Below the pieces are notes generated by a model. That model made no database searches. It was not told where the DNA came from and saw only the letters and a list, made by a program, of their open reading frames with translations. The translations under genes were made by a program, and so were the position numbers. A stretch of DNA of 35,510 bases from Candidatus Gastranaerophilales bacterium (GTDB taxonomy: Bacteria; Cyanobacteriota; Vampirovibrionia; Gastranaerophilales; Gastranaerophilaceae): positions 1 to 35,510 of the forward strand of contig CALUSG010000009.1 in NCBI GenBank assembly GCA_944323365.1, written 5' to 3'. Of this stretch, positions 14,994-22,041 are shown in pieces. How positions within the stretch are numbered: position 1 is the stretch's first letter; each line of letters begins with the position of its first letter.

Positions 14994-14998
14994 TTTTC

Positions 14999-15024
14999 AA
15001 GCCGGTTTTATTACCGGCTTTTTT
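14999..15024 (+). terminator. Rho-independent terminator after rpsI
   Basis: An 8-bp stem (AAGCCGGT / ACCGGCTT) with a six-base loop leads into a run of T. It ends the ribosomal protein block. Confidence 0.92.
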
Positions 15025-15051
15025 AATCCTTATGTGTAGTGTAAAGAAATG

Positions 15052-15066
15052 TTACAAAAAATGTAA
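15052..15066. promoter_or_regulatory. TTAC...GTAA operator-like site (site B)
   Basis: TTACAAAAAATGTAA is an inverted repeat (TTACA/TGTAA) centred about 52 bases upstream of the predicted start for the 15139 gene, the same relative place as sites A and D. Confidence 0.48.
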
Positions 15067-15075
15067 ATGCTGAAA

Positions 15076-15104
15076 TTGGATAAAATAAAAATATTTTATA
15101 TAAG
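15076..15104 (+). promoter_or_regulatory. Predicted promoter of the 15139 gene
   Basis: TTGGAT (15076-15081), a 17-base spacer and TATAAG (15099-15104). The weak -35 box would fit a promoter helped by an activator at site B. Confidence 0.45.
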
Positions 15105-15138
15105 TAAGAGAGAGTACACGAACATAAGGAGAGCTAAT

Positions 15139-15468
15139 ATGTCATTCTTAGCGGTAGATGCACAAAAAAGTTTATTTACATTACAGAGAAATCAGCTTCA
15201 GTACGAACAGACAATTGTAATGAGTGAGGCCAATTCTGTTTCAAGACAAATGTCTGCATATGCAAATGCTATGGACGACGAAGAAGATTGGAACATGGAT
15301 GACGATCCTGATTATCAAGAAATGCAGAGAATGGAAGAATCTTTAGAAACTGAGCAGGATTCTTTAGACACACAGATACAATTGTTGGATAATGAAATTT
15401 CAAGTTTGAAGACAATGGTTAACAACAATATTAAAAACAGCTGTGGTCTTAACCTTATCGGTAGTTAA
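15139..15468 (+). CDS. Minimal MGMAA-like family member (conserved ends only)
   Basis: This 109-residue protein has the layout of the large family members but almost no middle. It has an N-terminal helix (MSFLAVDAQKSLFTLQRNQLQYEQTIVMSEANSVSRQM) that aligns by eye with the MGMAA.QAR.L.LTAR segment, a short acidic linker (DDEEDWNMDDDPDY), and a C-terminal coiled coil (LETEQDSLDTQIQLLDNEISSLKTMVNNNIKNS) matching the LDTE...IEKN ending. The start at 15139 is set by AAGGAG (15126-15131); longer in-frame starts lack one. Function unknown; it could be a capping or companion subunit of the larger proteins. It overlaps folD tail to tail by four bases. Confidence 0.75.
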   Translation: MSFLAVDAQKSLFTLQRNQLQYEQTIVMSEANSVSRQMSAYANAMDDEEDWNMDDDPDYQEMQRMEESLETEQDSLDTQIQLLDNEISSLKTMVNNNIKNSCGLNLIGS

Positions 15469-16310
15469 TGATTAGAATTCTTTAATTCAAAAAGTTCAAA
15501 GGTGTTGAGCATCAATGATGCAATGGTCATTGGTCCAACACCACCGGGTACCGGTGATATGTAAGAGGCAATTTTGGAAACATTTTCAAAGTCAACATCT
15601 CCACGTGTTTTACCTGTTGCATCTTTGAAAATTCCAACGTCTACTACAATACAGTTAGGTTTTAACATGTTTTCTTCTATAATTTTTTCCCCTACTGCAG
15701 AAATAAGGATGTCTGCAGTTTTTGTTATATCAGAAAGATTTTTTGTATGACTGTGACAAATAGTAACTGTTGCATTTCTGTTAAGAAGAAATTGGATTAA
15801 AGGTTTACCTACAATATTTGAGCGTCCGATAATTACAGCGTGTTTACCTTCAAGTTCAATATTATATTCGTCAAGTAGTAATAATATTCCTTTTGGGGTA
15901 CATGGGTAACAAAAAGGTTTTTCTCCTGAAAATAATTTGCCAATATTATACGGTGTAAATCCGTCAACGTCTTTTCTCGGATCAATAGTATTCATTATAT
16001 TTTCTTTTGAAATATGCTTAGGTAATGGTAACTGTACTAGAATAGCATTTATATTATCATCTTTATTTAGTTCATGTATTTTATCTAAAAGTTCTTTTTC
16101 GGTTATTTTTTCAGGGTATTTTATAATTATAGAATTTATACCGATTTTGTCTGCTGTTTTCTTTTTGTTTTCAACATAGATTCTGCTTGCAGGATTATTA
16201 CCTACCAAAATGACGACAAGAGTTGGTTTTTTTTCAAGTTTGTCTAATTTTGATTTTAATTCTGCAAGAATTTTATCTCTTAATTTTTTCCCATCAAGAA
16301 TTGTTGTCAT
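15465..16310 (-). CDS. folD: Bifunctional methylenetetrahydrofolate dehydrogenase/cyclohydrolase
   Basis: FolD interconverts 5,10-methylene-, methenyl- and 10-formyl-tetrahydrofolate. The 281-residue protein matches throughout: YVENKKKTADKIGI with the catalytic Lys, ILVQLPLPKHI, DPRKDVDGF, PCTPKGI, the cofactor-binding VIIGRSNIVGKP, and PVPGGVGPMTIASLMLNT. It is last in a row with the CooC-like and MetE-like genes. An extended -10 box (TGTTATACT, 16328-16320 on the minus strand) ends nine bases before the ATG, so it may also have its own nearly leaderless transcript. Confidence 0.97.
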   Translation of the reverse strand: MTTILDGKKLRDKILAELKSKLDKLEKKPTLVVILVGNNPASRIYVENKKKTADKIGINSIIIKYPEKITEKELLDKIHELNKDDNINAILVQLPLPKHISKENIMNTIDPRKDVDGFTPYNIGKLFSGEKPFCYPCTPKGILLLLDEYNIELEGKHAVIIGRSNIVGKPLIQFLLNRNATVTICHSHTKNLSDITKTADILISAVGEKIIEENMLKPNCIVVDVGIFKDATGKTRGDVDFENVSKIASYISPVPGGVGPMTIASLMLNTFELFELKNSNH

Positions 16311-16319
16311 TACATATAA

Positions 16320-16348
16320 AGTATAACATAAAAAGTCTTAAATTTTAA
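16320..16348 (-). promoter_or_regulatory. Predicted promoter in front of folD
   Basis: On the minus strand TTAAAA (16348-16343), a 17-base spacer and TATACT (16325-16320) preceded by TGT (extended -10). The -35 lies inside the end of the CooC-like gene. The predicted start is about two bases before the ATG. Confidence 0.45.
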
Positions 16349-17084
16349 TTTGGGGCAAGTTAAGTCTAAAATAAAATTGTTTTATTGCGTCTTGAACTAT
16401 ACCGGAATTTTTATCAACAGGATTAATATTATCATCAAAAGGAATAACACCGAGCACGTCTAAATCATATTTTTTTAAGAGTTCGTAAACGCTGGATAAG
16501 TTATCATTTTGAACTTTATTTATAACAACACCTAATTGTCCTCCTGCGGCATATTTAGCACTAAATTCTTCAATCCTTTTGGCAAGGTGTGCAGAGTCTT
16601 CGCTGGGATTGGCAACAATAATTGTTGTGTCAATATCAACATCTATAAGCTGATTTAGGTATTTTAAGTCGAATTCACAATCAAATATTACTATGTCATA
16701 TCGGTTTATAAGTTTTAAAACAGCATCATTAATTTGTCCTGTAATCGGGCATCTGCAATCTTTTGACCCGACTAGCCAGGATACTATTATATCAATGTTT
16801 TCATCAAGTGAAACAACGATATCTTCCATTGCCCATTCAATAAATTCTTGTTTTGACATGTTTTCAGGAATTCCGGTTTTATATTCGTGTTTTCCACTTC
16901 TTATTCCGTAAATTGTGTTTCTTATGTCTAATCCAAAACTGTGTCCAAGTTCACTTGTCAAATCATTATCAAATAAAAGTATGGATTTTTCAGGAAACAT
17001 TTCCTTTAAAATGCTTAAAAAAGCTTTAGTAATTGTTGTTTTTCCGCTCCCGCTTTTACCGGTAATTGCAAGTTTAATAGTCAT
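16338..17084 (-). CDS. CooC-like P-loop ATPase (SIMIBI/MinD-type maturation factor)
   Basis: The 248-residue protein has a deviant Walker A motif (G9-K-S-G-S-G-K-T-T17) with the signature lysine at residue 10 of MinD/CooC ATPases, and a C110-R-C112 motif at nearly the same residue numbers as the metal-binding CxC of Carboxydothermus CooC1. CooC uses ATP to help insert nickel into CO dehydrogenase. Related ATPases serve corrinoid protein reactivation or other metalloenzymes. No CO dehydrogenase is in the window. The gene overlaps the MetE-like gene by 11 bases and precedes folD, so a role in one-carbon or corrinoid chemistry is likely but inferred. Confidence 0.8.
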   Translation of the reverse strand: MTIKLAITGKSGSGKTTITKAFLSILKEMFPEKSILLFDNDLTSELGHSFGLDIRNTIYGIRSGKHEYKTGIPENMSKQEFIEWAMEDIVVSLDENIDIIVSWLVGSKDCRCPITGQINDAVLKLINRYDIVIFDCEFDLKYLNQLIDVDIDTTIIVANPSEDSAHLAKRIEEFSAKYAAGGQLGVVINKVQNDNLSSVYELLKKYDLDVLGVIPFDDNINPVDKNSGIVQDAIKQFYFRLNLPQIKI

Positions 17085-18114
17085 TGTACCCCGCTAATTC
17101 ATATGTCAACATCATTGCTTTTTCTGCTAATTCTTCAGATAACGCTCCGGCTCCGCAGGACGGCGTTATTATTGAATTATCTATAATAAGTTTCTCATTA
17201 ATTCCTTTTTTAGTCAAATAATTAACAGCTTTTTTGAATTTAATTATTAAACTTTCTATATCAGCTTTTTCCAGTGCTTTTCGATTTAATGTCGGAACTA
17301 TGCCCCAGGCAATTTTACCGTTATTTTCAAGAAATTGTTTTATATTTTTATGATAGATGCTTAAATTTTGAGCATAGTTATACGCATCTAAACTTAAAAT
17401 ATTTACATTTGCATTAATAGGAACATTCCAGTCACATTTACCGCAACAATGTATAGCCGATATACCGCCATTATTTTTTATAATATCTGATATTTCCCGA
17501 ATCATATCTATTGCATCATCTGTGGTAATAGTTATATAAGCAGATGTTCCAAGCTGTGAAAGGGAAGGCTCATCAATGAATATTATTGGAGTAGCACCGG
17601 TCTTTTTTATTTTTTTGACTTGCCATAATGCTTTTAAACTAAGTGTTTTTACTATGATTTCACGTAAAGTACTGTCATATATAGCACAGCGACCCATTTT
17701 ATCTGTTAACGATGTGGATAATGTAAAGGCTCCGATTATCTGTCCTTTTGCGTATTTACATTTATTTTGACTGATTAGCTTTAAAAAAGGCTGAAATGTT
17801 GATGAAAAATCCTCACTAATTGCATATTTTTCAAGTAGTTGTTCATTATTGTTGGCTATTATTTCTTCGTAATCTGCTAAAAAAGTTTCTAAATCTTCAA
17901 AAAATTGTTCATTTTCAGTATCAAAACAAAAAAAATCATCATCTGATATAAAAAATGAAGGCATTCCTTCCAAAAATTGAAAAGTCATGTCTTCATTTTT
18001 ACTAACTTTTGCCAATTGTGGCCAAAATGGGATTTTATGGAAATATTTTTGGACAATTTGTAAGGCCTGTTCGGGGTTGTCATACGGTAATGAGCCTATT
18101 GCCAAACATTCCAT
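17074..18114 (-). CDS. MetE-core-like (UROD/MetE superfamily) methyltransferase
   Basis: This 346-residue protein resembles only the C-terminal catalytic barrel of cobalamin-independent methionine synthase. Visible zinc-site candidates are H222-x-C224 (in HCCGKC), D243 where MetE has Glu, and C320 in ITPSCGAG; D181-E-P183 matches the MetE homocysteine-binding DEP. Known short core-MetE proteins of Chloroflexota take the methyl group from a methylcorrinoid rather than methyl-THF-triglutamate, and that could apply here. It overlaps a CooC-like ATPase and lies upstream of folD. AAGGGG precedes the ATG at 18114. rplI is 17 bases upstream, so it may be co-transcribed. Confidence 0.78.
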   Translation of the reverse strand: MECLAIGSLPYDNPEQALQIVQKYFHKIPFWPQLAKVSKNEDMTFQFLEGMPSFFISDDDFFCFDTENEQFFEDLETFLADYEEIIANNNEQLLEKYAISEDFSSTFQPFLKLISQNKCKYAKGQIIGAFTLSTSLTDKMGRCAIYDSTLREIIVKTLSLKALWQVKKIKKTGATPIIFIDEPSLSQLGTSAYITITTDDAIDMIREISDIIKNNGGISAIHCCGKCDWNVPINANVNILSLDAYNYAQNLSIYHKNIKQFLENNGKIAWGIVPTLNRKALEKADIESLIIKFKKAVNYLTKKGINEKLIIDNSIITPSCGAGALSEELAEKAMMLTYELAGYNDY

Positions 18115-18131
18115 TAATTTCCCCTTAAAGT

Positions 18132-18635
18132 TTATTCTTCAGATGTTGTTTCTTCTTCTTCTTCTTCAATAGATTCTTTTACAACTTCAGAGGCTGTAAC
18201 AATGATATCTAATTCGCATTTAACTTTAGAAGTTAATTTAATAAGCATTTTGTATTCACCTATTTTATTTATAGGTGCGTTAAGAGAAACATTTTTTCTA
18301 TCAACTTCAATACCGGCTTTTTCTTTAAGTTCTTCAGTTAATTTTTTAGTGGTAATAGTACCGAATAATTTACCTGATTCACCGGCTTTAGCAGATAATT
18401 CAAGTTTTCCAAATTTTTCAATTTGTTCAGCTTTAGCAAGTGCTTCAGCGTGTAATTTTTCTTGTTTAGCTTTAATTCTTGCTAAATTCTTTTCACGATT
18501 TTGAAGAGCTCCTTCTGTTGCGATTTCTGCAACGGCTTGCGGTAACAAGAAATTTCTTGCATATCCGTCTTTAACATTTACGATGTCGCCTGCTTCTCCG
18601 AGGTTTTGAACATCTTTTTTTAATATAACTTGCAT
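18132..18635 (-). CDS. rplI: Large-subunit ribosomal protein bL9
   Basis: bL9 sits near the L1 stalk and limits frameshifting. The 167-residue protein has the N-terminal domain (MQVILKKDVQNLGEAGDIVNVKDGYARNFLLPQ), the long connecting helix (about 40-75) and the C-terminal domain (KLFGTITTKKLTEELKEKAGIEVDRKNVSL). It ends in an extra, very acidic tail (EEEEEETTSEE), making it about 18 residues longer than usual. AAGGAG precedes the ATG, and a good promoter is upstream. Confidence 0.97.
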   Translation of the reverse strand: MQVILKKDVQNLGEAGDIVNVKDGYARNFLLPQAVAEIATEGALQNREKNLARIKAKQEKLHAEALAKAEQIEKFGKLELSAKAGESGKLFGTITTKKLTEELKEKAGIEVDRKNVSLNAPINKIGEYKMLIKLTSKVKCELDIIVTASEVVKESIEEEEEETTSEE

Positions 18636-18667
18636 AAATTCTCCTTTTTCTTTGTAAATGTATTTTT

Positions 18668-18696
18668 ATCCTATATCAAACAAAATCACTTGTCGA
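18668..18696 (-). promoter_or_regulatory. Predicted rplI promoter
   Basis: On the minus strand TCGACA (18696-18691), a 17-base spacer and TAGGAT (18673-18668). The -35 box is five of six to consensus. Confidence 0.55.
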
Positions 18697-18717
18697 GCAA
18701 TTTTTGCAGATTGTAAA

Positions 18718-19356
18718 TTATTTTATATCAGGGAATAAATATATTGAGCCATCGTCACCCCTCCAGCGGACGTAACCTGTTTTTGGTATTCTATCAAAGT
18801 CGGAAACGCTTATTAAAACCCAATTACCACGAAGTGCGTTCAATTTGATTTTTTTAGGCATATTTATTTTTGATATAAATTGTGAATCTTCTTGGGCTCC
18901 GCTTTTTAACGTTATTACGCTGTCCGGTGCATTTTTTAAAATATAAAGTCCATATTTTCTTCCGTACGTATTTAAAAAGTACATCCAATTCATAAATTTA
19001 TACGGATCGTCTTTTTTTATCCAGCCTTTTGAATTGTCGGATTTGTTATAGATTATTTCAACCCATTCATCAGTTTCATCTGTTACAAGAGCAAGGCCGT
19101 ATTCTTTTTCCGGAATAAATACCGTAAAAAGCTCGTTAAACTTTACTCCTTCAGGAAAAATATCTATACAAGACCATTTTATACTGTGTAGTATTGGTGA
19201 AGTTTCATTTGGTTCTTTGTATATTGTGATAGATTTTGGCAGCTGATATACTCCTAAAGTCCTGGTGGTAATTGTATTCGCAGGCATTATGTCTGCTGCA
19301 CAGGCAGGTATAATTGTTGATAATAAAAGTATTAATATTATAAGTATTTTTTTCAT
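18718..19356 (-). CDS. Exported SH3-like domain protein
   Basis: This 212-residue protein has a clear Sec signal peptide (MKKILIILILLLSTIIPACAA; cleavage likely around residues 20-21). Two bacterial-SH3-like segments follow: one at about 30-105 (YKEPNETSPILHSIKW...VEIIYNKSDNSKGWIKKDDP) and one at about 135-205 (VITLKSGAQEDSQFISKINMPKKIKLNALRGNWVLIS...GYVRWRG). Such domains often bind cell-wall peptides, so a periplasmic envelope role is likely, but there is no catalytic domain. The Cys in PAC has Pro at -2, which does not fit a normal lipobox. It starts three bases after the pheT stop. Confidence 0.75.
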   Translation of the reverse strand: MKKILIILILLLSTIIPACAADIMPANTITTRTLGVYQLPKSITIYKEPNETSPILHSIKWSCIDIFPEGVKFNELFTVFIPEKEYGLALVTDETDEWVEIIYNKSDNSKGWIKKDDPYKFMNWMYFLNTYGRKYGLYILKNAPDSVITLKSGAQEDSQFISKINMPKKIKLNALRGNWVLISVSDFDRIPKTGYVRWRGDDGSIYLFPDIK

Positions 19357-19359
19357 AAT

Positions 19360-21822
19360 TTATTCTCTAAATGTTATATCAGCATAGGTTTTTTGCAGTT
19401 TTTCTCTGACAGACTGCATTTGTTTTTCAATAATTTCATCTGTCAATGTAGCATTTTCGTCTTGCATTTTTATGCGGAATGCTAAACTTTTATATCCTTT
19501 ATCCACGTGTTCTCCCTGATATACGTCAAATATTTCACTGCCTTTATAAATATTTTGTTGAACAGCAGTTTTAATAACTTTTTGTATTTCATCAAAAGAA
19601 ATATTTTCATTTATTATAAATGCTAAATCTCGACGGACTTCCGGGAATTGCGGAAGTTTTTTAAAACGCGGCACTGTTTCTTTTATTGCTAAAAATAAGT
19701 TATCAAGACAAAGTTCAAACATATACGCATCCTGGTTAAGTTTTAGTTTATCACGTAAAATCGGATGAATTTGTCCAAAATATCCTATAGGTTCCGGCTT
19801 TTTGCCTAAAAGTAAAATTTCAGCAGTTCTGTAAGGGTGCATATAATCTTTTGTTTGGTCGTGAGAAATTTTTATACGTCTTTCTACACCTAATTCTTTA
19901 AATATTTGTTCAAAAATACCTTTTACGGTATAAAAATCTAAACTTCCTGCAGGCTGCCATTTTGAATTTTCTATTTCACCGGTCATCACACCTGCAAGAA
20001 TTTTTGACTCTTTTACTCCTGAGAATTTTTCATCTGCAGGTGCCACAATTTCATATGTTTTCCCTATTTCATAAGCCCAAAAATTCTTTTGGCCGTTGTC
20101 AAAATTGCTTTTCATAACATTCAAAACGCTTGCAGCAAGGGTTTGTCTGAGCATAGCATATTCTTCACTTGCAGGATTTTCGACATATACGGCTTTTTCA
20201 GGAGAAAACGGCACTAAATATTTATCAAGTAATGATTTGCCGATTAAAGAACTTGTTATTATTTCGTTTAACCCGCATGCACGCATTAAATGATTTAATT
20301 TAGCCAAAACTTTTTCTTCCAAAGTTATTTCAGGCATTTGGTTTTTATTTGGCAATGTTGGGGCAATTTTGTCATATCCGTTAATTCTTGCAATTTCTTC
20401 AATTAAATCAATTTCTCTTGTTACATCGTAGGCTCTCCAGGACGGAACTAAAAATTTGGCAGCAGCTTCGTTACTACCGAGTTTTTTAAATCCTAAGTGT
20501 TCCAAAATGGTTATACATTTTTGCGGGTCAATTGAGCAACCTAATATCCTTTTTACCTGGTTAAACCGTAAAGTTATTTCAATATTATCAAGTTTGTTTT
20601 TACCGGTTTCTACAACACCGGTTACTTTAGCGTCTGCAAGTTCTGTCATTAGCTGCATTGCACGCATTAGTGCAGGTTTTACAGCTTCAATATCAACTCC
20701 TCTTTCAAATCTTGAACATGCTTCGCTTTTGTAGCCCACACTTTTGGAATTTTTTCTATTGCTGACAGGCGGAAAATATGCAGCTTCAAGAGCTATTGCT
20801 GTTGTGTTATCGTCTATTTCTGAGTTTTCTCCGCCAAAAACTCCTGCGATACATATACCCTTTTCTTTATCTGCAATAAGCACGCTGTCTTTAGTTAAAT
20901 CCCTCTCTATACCATCAAGTGTTACTATTTTTTCACCTTCTTTTGCGTGTCTTATGCATATGTATCCGTCAAGTTTATTCAAATCAAATGCATGGAATGG
21001 AGTGCCATATTCAAGCATAACATAATTTGTTATATCAACTACATTGTTTATTGCTCTAACTCCTGACGCAACTAGTCGTTTTTGCATCCAATCAGGTGAC
21101 GGTTTTATTTTTATATCTTTTAAAATACCTAAAGAATAATATTTACAAGTGTCATTATCAATTATTTCTACTTTAAATTCATCAGTTGATAAATCTTTAG
21201 TGCATTCAATTGGGTTAAACTTTAGTGGTTTGTTGAAAATAGCACTTAACTCTCTTGCAACACCTAGAACTGACATTTCATCGCCTCTGTTTGCAGTTGG
21301 AGCAACAGATAAAACATAATCTTTTTCAAATCCTAAAACATCTTCAACATTAAGCCCAATTTGAACATCAGAAAAAATTCTGTTAAGAATTAAAATGCCG
21401 TCTTCTTCCTGATAATGGCGTTCTGCAACGCCCAGTTCATCAGCAGAACAGAGCATGCCTTGTGATTCAACACCTCTTATCACAGCAGGTGTAAGCGTGA
21501 ACATTTCGCCTGTTTTTCTGTCTAAAACTTGACTTCCAACGCTTGCATATGGAACAATTTGACCTTCTTTTATATTTTGTGCTCCGCAGACTACTGTTTT
21601 AAGCCCTGTGCCTGTATTTACTGTTACAAGATGTAACCTGTCAGAATTCGGGTGATTATCAATTTTTTCTATTTTAACTGTTTTTATATTTGTAAATTTT
21701 GGTTTAACTTCTTCTACGGCTTCGACTTCTAATCCGCTCATTGTAAGCTCGTGTGCTATTTCTTCCGGCTCTTTATCCGATAAATCAACAAATTCATTCA
21801 ACCAGTTCAGTGATACTTGCAT
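19360..21822 (-). CDS. pheT: Phenylalanyl-tRNA synthetase beta subunit
   Basis: PheT pairs with PheS to charge tRNA-Phe and carries the editing site. The 820-residue protein has the EMAP-like tRNA-binding domain (about 40-150; VVCGAQNIKEGQIVPYASVGS), the B3/B4 editing region (about 210-400; GVRAINNVVDITNYVMLEYGTPFHAFD), B5, the catalytic-like core, and the C-terminal anticodon-binding domain (FPEVRRDLAFIINENISFDEIQKVI...). The start is MQVSLNWLNEFV at 21822, behind GAGGGAAG; an upstream in-frame start at 21903 would add an unrelated 27-residue tail. pheS is not adjacent, which is less common. Confidence 0.96.
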   Translation of the reverse strand: MQVSLNWLNEFVDLSDKEPEEIAHELTMSGLEVEAVEEVKPKFTNIKTVKIEKIDNHPNSDRLHLVTVNTGTGLKTVVCGAQNIKEGQIVPYASVGSQVLDRKTGEMFTLTPAVIRGVESQGMLCSADELGVAERHYQEEDGILILNRIFSDVQIGLNVEDVLGFEKDYVLSVAPTANRGDEMSVLGVARELSAIFNKPLKFNPIECTKDLSTDEFKVEIIDNDTCKYYSLGILKDIKIKPSPDWMQKRLVASGVRAINNVVDITNYVMLEYGTPFHAFDLNKLDGYICIRHAKEGEKIVTLDGIERDLTKDSVLIADKEKGICIAGVFGGENSEIDDNTTAIALEAAYFPPVSNRKNSKSVGYKSEACSRFERGVDIEAVKPALMRAMQLMTELADAKVTGVVETGKNKLDNIEITLRFNQVKRILGCSIDPQKCITILEHLGFKKLGSNEAAAKFLVPSWRAYDVTREIDLIEEIARINGYDKIAPTLPNKNQMPEITLEEKVLAKLNHLMRACGLNEIITSSLIGKSLLDKYLVPFSPEKAVYVENPASEEYAMLRQTLAASVLNVMKSNFDNGQKNFWAYEIGKTYEIVAPADEKFSGVKESKILAGVMTGEIENSKWQPAGSLDFYTVKGIFEQIFKELGVERRIKISHDQTKDYMHPYRTAEILLLGKKPEPIGYFGQIHPILRDKLKLNQDAYMFELCLDNLFLAIKETVPRFKKLPQFPEVRRDLAFIINENISFDEIQKVIKTAVQQNIYKGSEIFDVYQGEHVDKGYKSLAFRIKMQDENATLTDEIIEKQMQSVREKLQKTYADITFRE

Positions 21823-21854
21823 TTTCTTCCCTCTTTTTACTTTTATACTCCTAA

Positions 21855-21883
21855 ATTGTATTACAAAATTTCGGGTTTGTAAA
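21855..21883 (-). promoter_or_regulatory. Predicted pheT promoter
   Basis: On the minus strand TTTACA (21883-21878), a 17-base spacer and TACAAT (21860-21855). Each box is five of six to consensus. Confidence 0.6.
21861..21882. promoter_or_regulatory. TTACAAA / TTTGTAA inverted repeat between pheT and the pilin region
   Basis: Seven-base arms (21861-21867 and 21876-21882) flank an eight-base spacer. The repeat overlaps the pheT -35 box and is centred about 51 bases upstream of the start expected from the 21888 promoter. The half-sites recall sites A-D but the spacing is eight bases longer, so the link is uncertain. Confidence 0.35.
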
Positions 21884-21887
21884 ATAA

Positions 21888-21916
21888 TTGCATAATTTGT
21901 CAAAATTTGTTATTAT
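21888..21916 (+). promoter_or_regulatory. Possible upstream promoter of the pilin region
   Basis: TTGCAT (21888-21893), a 17-base spacer and TATTAT (21911-21916). It would drive a transcript with GAAGGAG before the ATG at 21940. It is weaker than the promoter at 22007. Confidence 0.42.
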
Positions 21917-21966
21917 TTGGAAAAAGAAGGAGAAAGCACATGGGAAAAATGAAAAAAACAATAAAC

Positions 21967-21976
21967 GGGGGGGGGG
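21967..21976 (+). repeat. Homopolymeric G10 tract
   Basis: Ten G in a row in an AT-rich region, 31 bases upstream of the -35 box of the perfect promoter and inside the possible upstream extension of the pilin gene. Such tracts change length by slipped-strand mispairing. Confidence 0.95.
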
Positions 21977-22006
21977 CGACTCCTCTAAGTAGGCATAGAG
22001 CGGGAT

Positions 22007-22035
22007 TTGACAGTGCTGTAGAAATAAACTATAAT
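22007..22035 (+). promoter_or_regulatory. Perfect consensus promoter of the pilin gene; leaderless start
   Basis: TTGACA (22007-22012), exactly 17 bases, then TATAAT (22030-22035). The A of the ATG at 22042 is the seventh base after the -10 box, the expected +1. Confidence 0.8.
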
Positions 22036-22041
22036 TCAGAT

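Larger units (their letters stand above)
21940..22041 (+). other. In-frame upstream extension of the pilin gene, interrupted by a G10 tract
   Basis: An ATG at 21940 with GAAGGAG upstream reads through a G10 run into the pilin frame, adding 34 residues (MGKMKKTINGGG... to NYNSD). With nine or eleven G the frame ends at TAA or TAG within a few codons after the tract. A strong promoter lies within this stretch, so it may be partly untranslated DNA, a phase-variable longer start, or a remnant. The product would have an unusually long 43-residue pilin leader. Confidence 0.45.

Noticed and set aside
20456-21025. Two open frames of about 92 residues on the plus strand
   Set aside because: They are antisense to pheT, a clearly identified gene, and have no ribosome-binding sites or recognisable products.
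19360-21903. Longer pheT start with 27 extra N-terminal residues
   Set aside because: The extension is unrelated to PheT, covers the predicted promoter, and lacks a ribosome-binding site; the ATG at 21822 has one.
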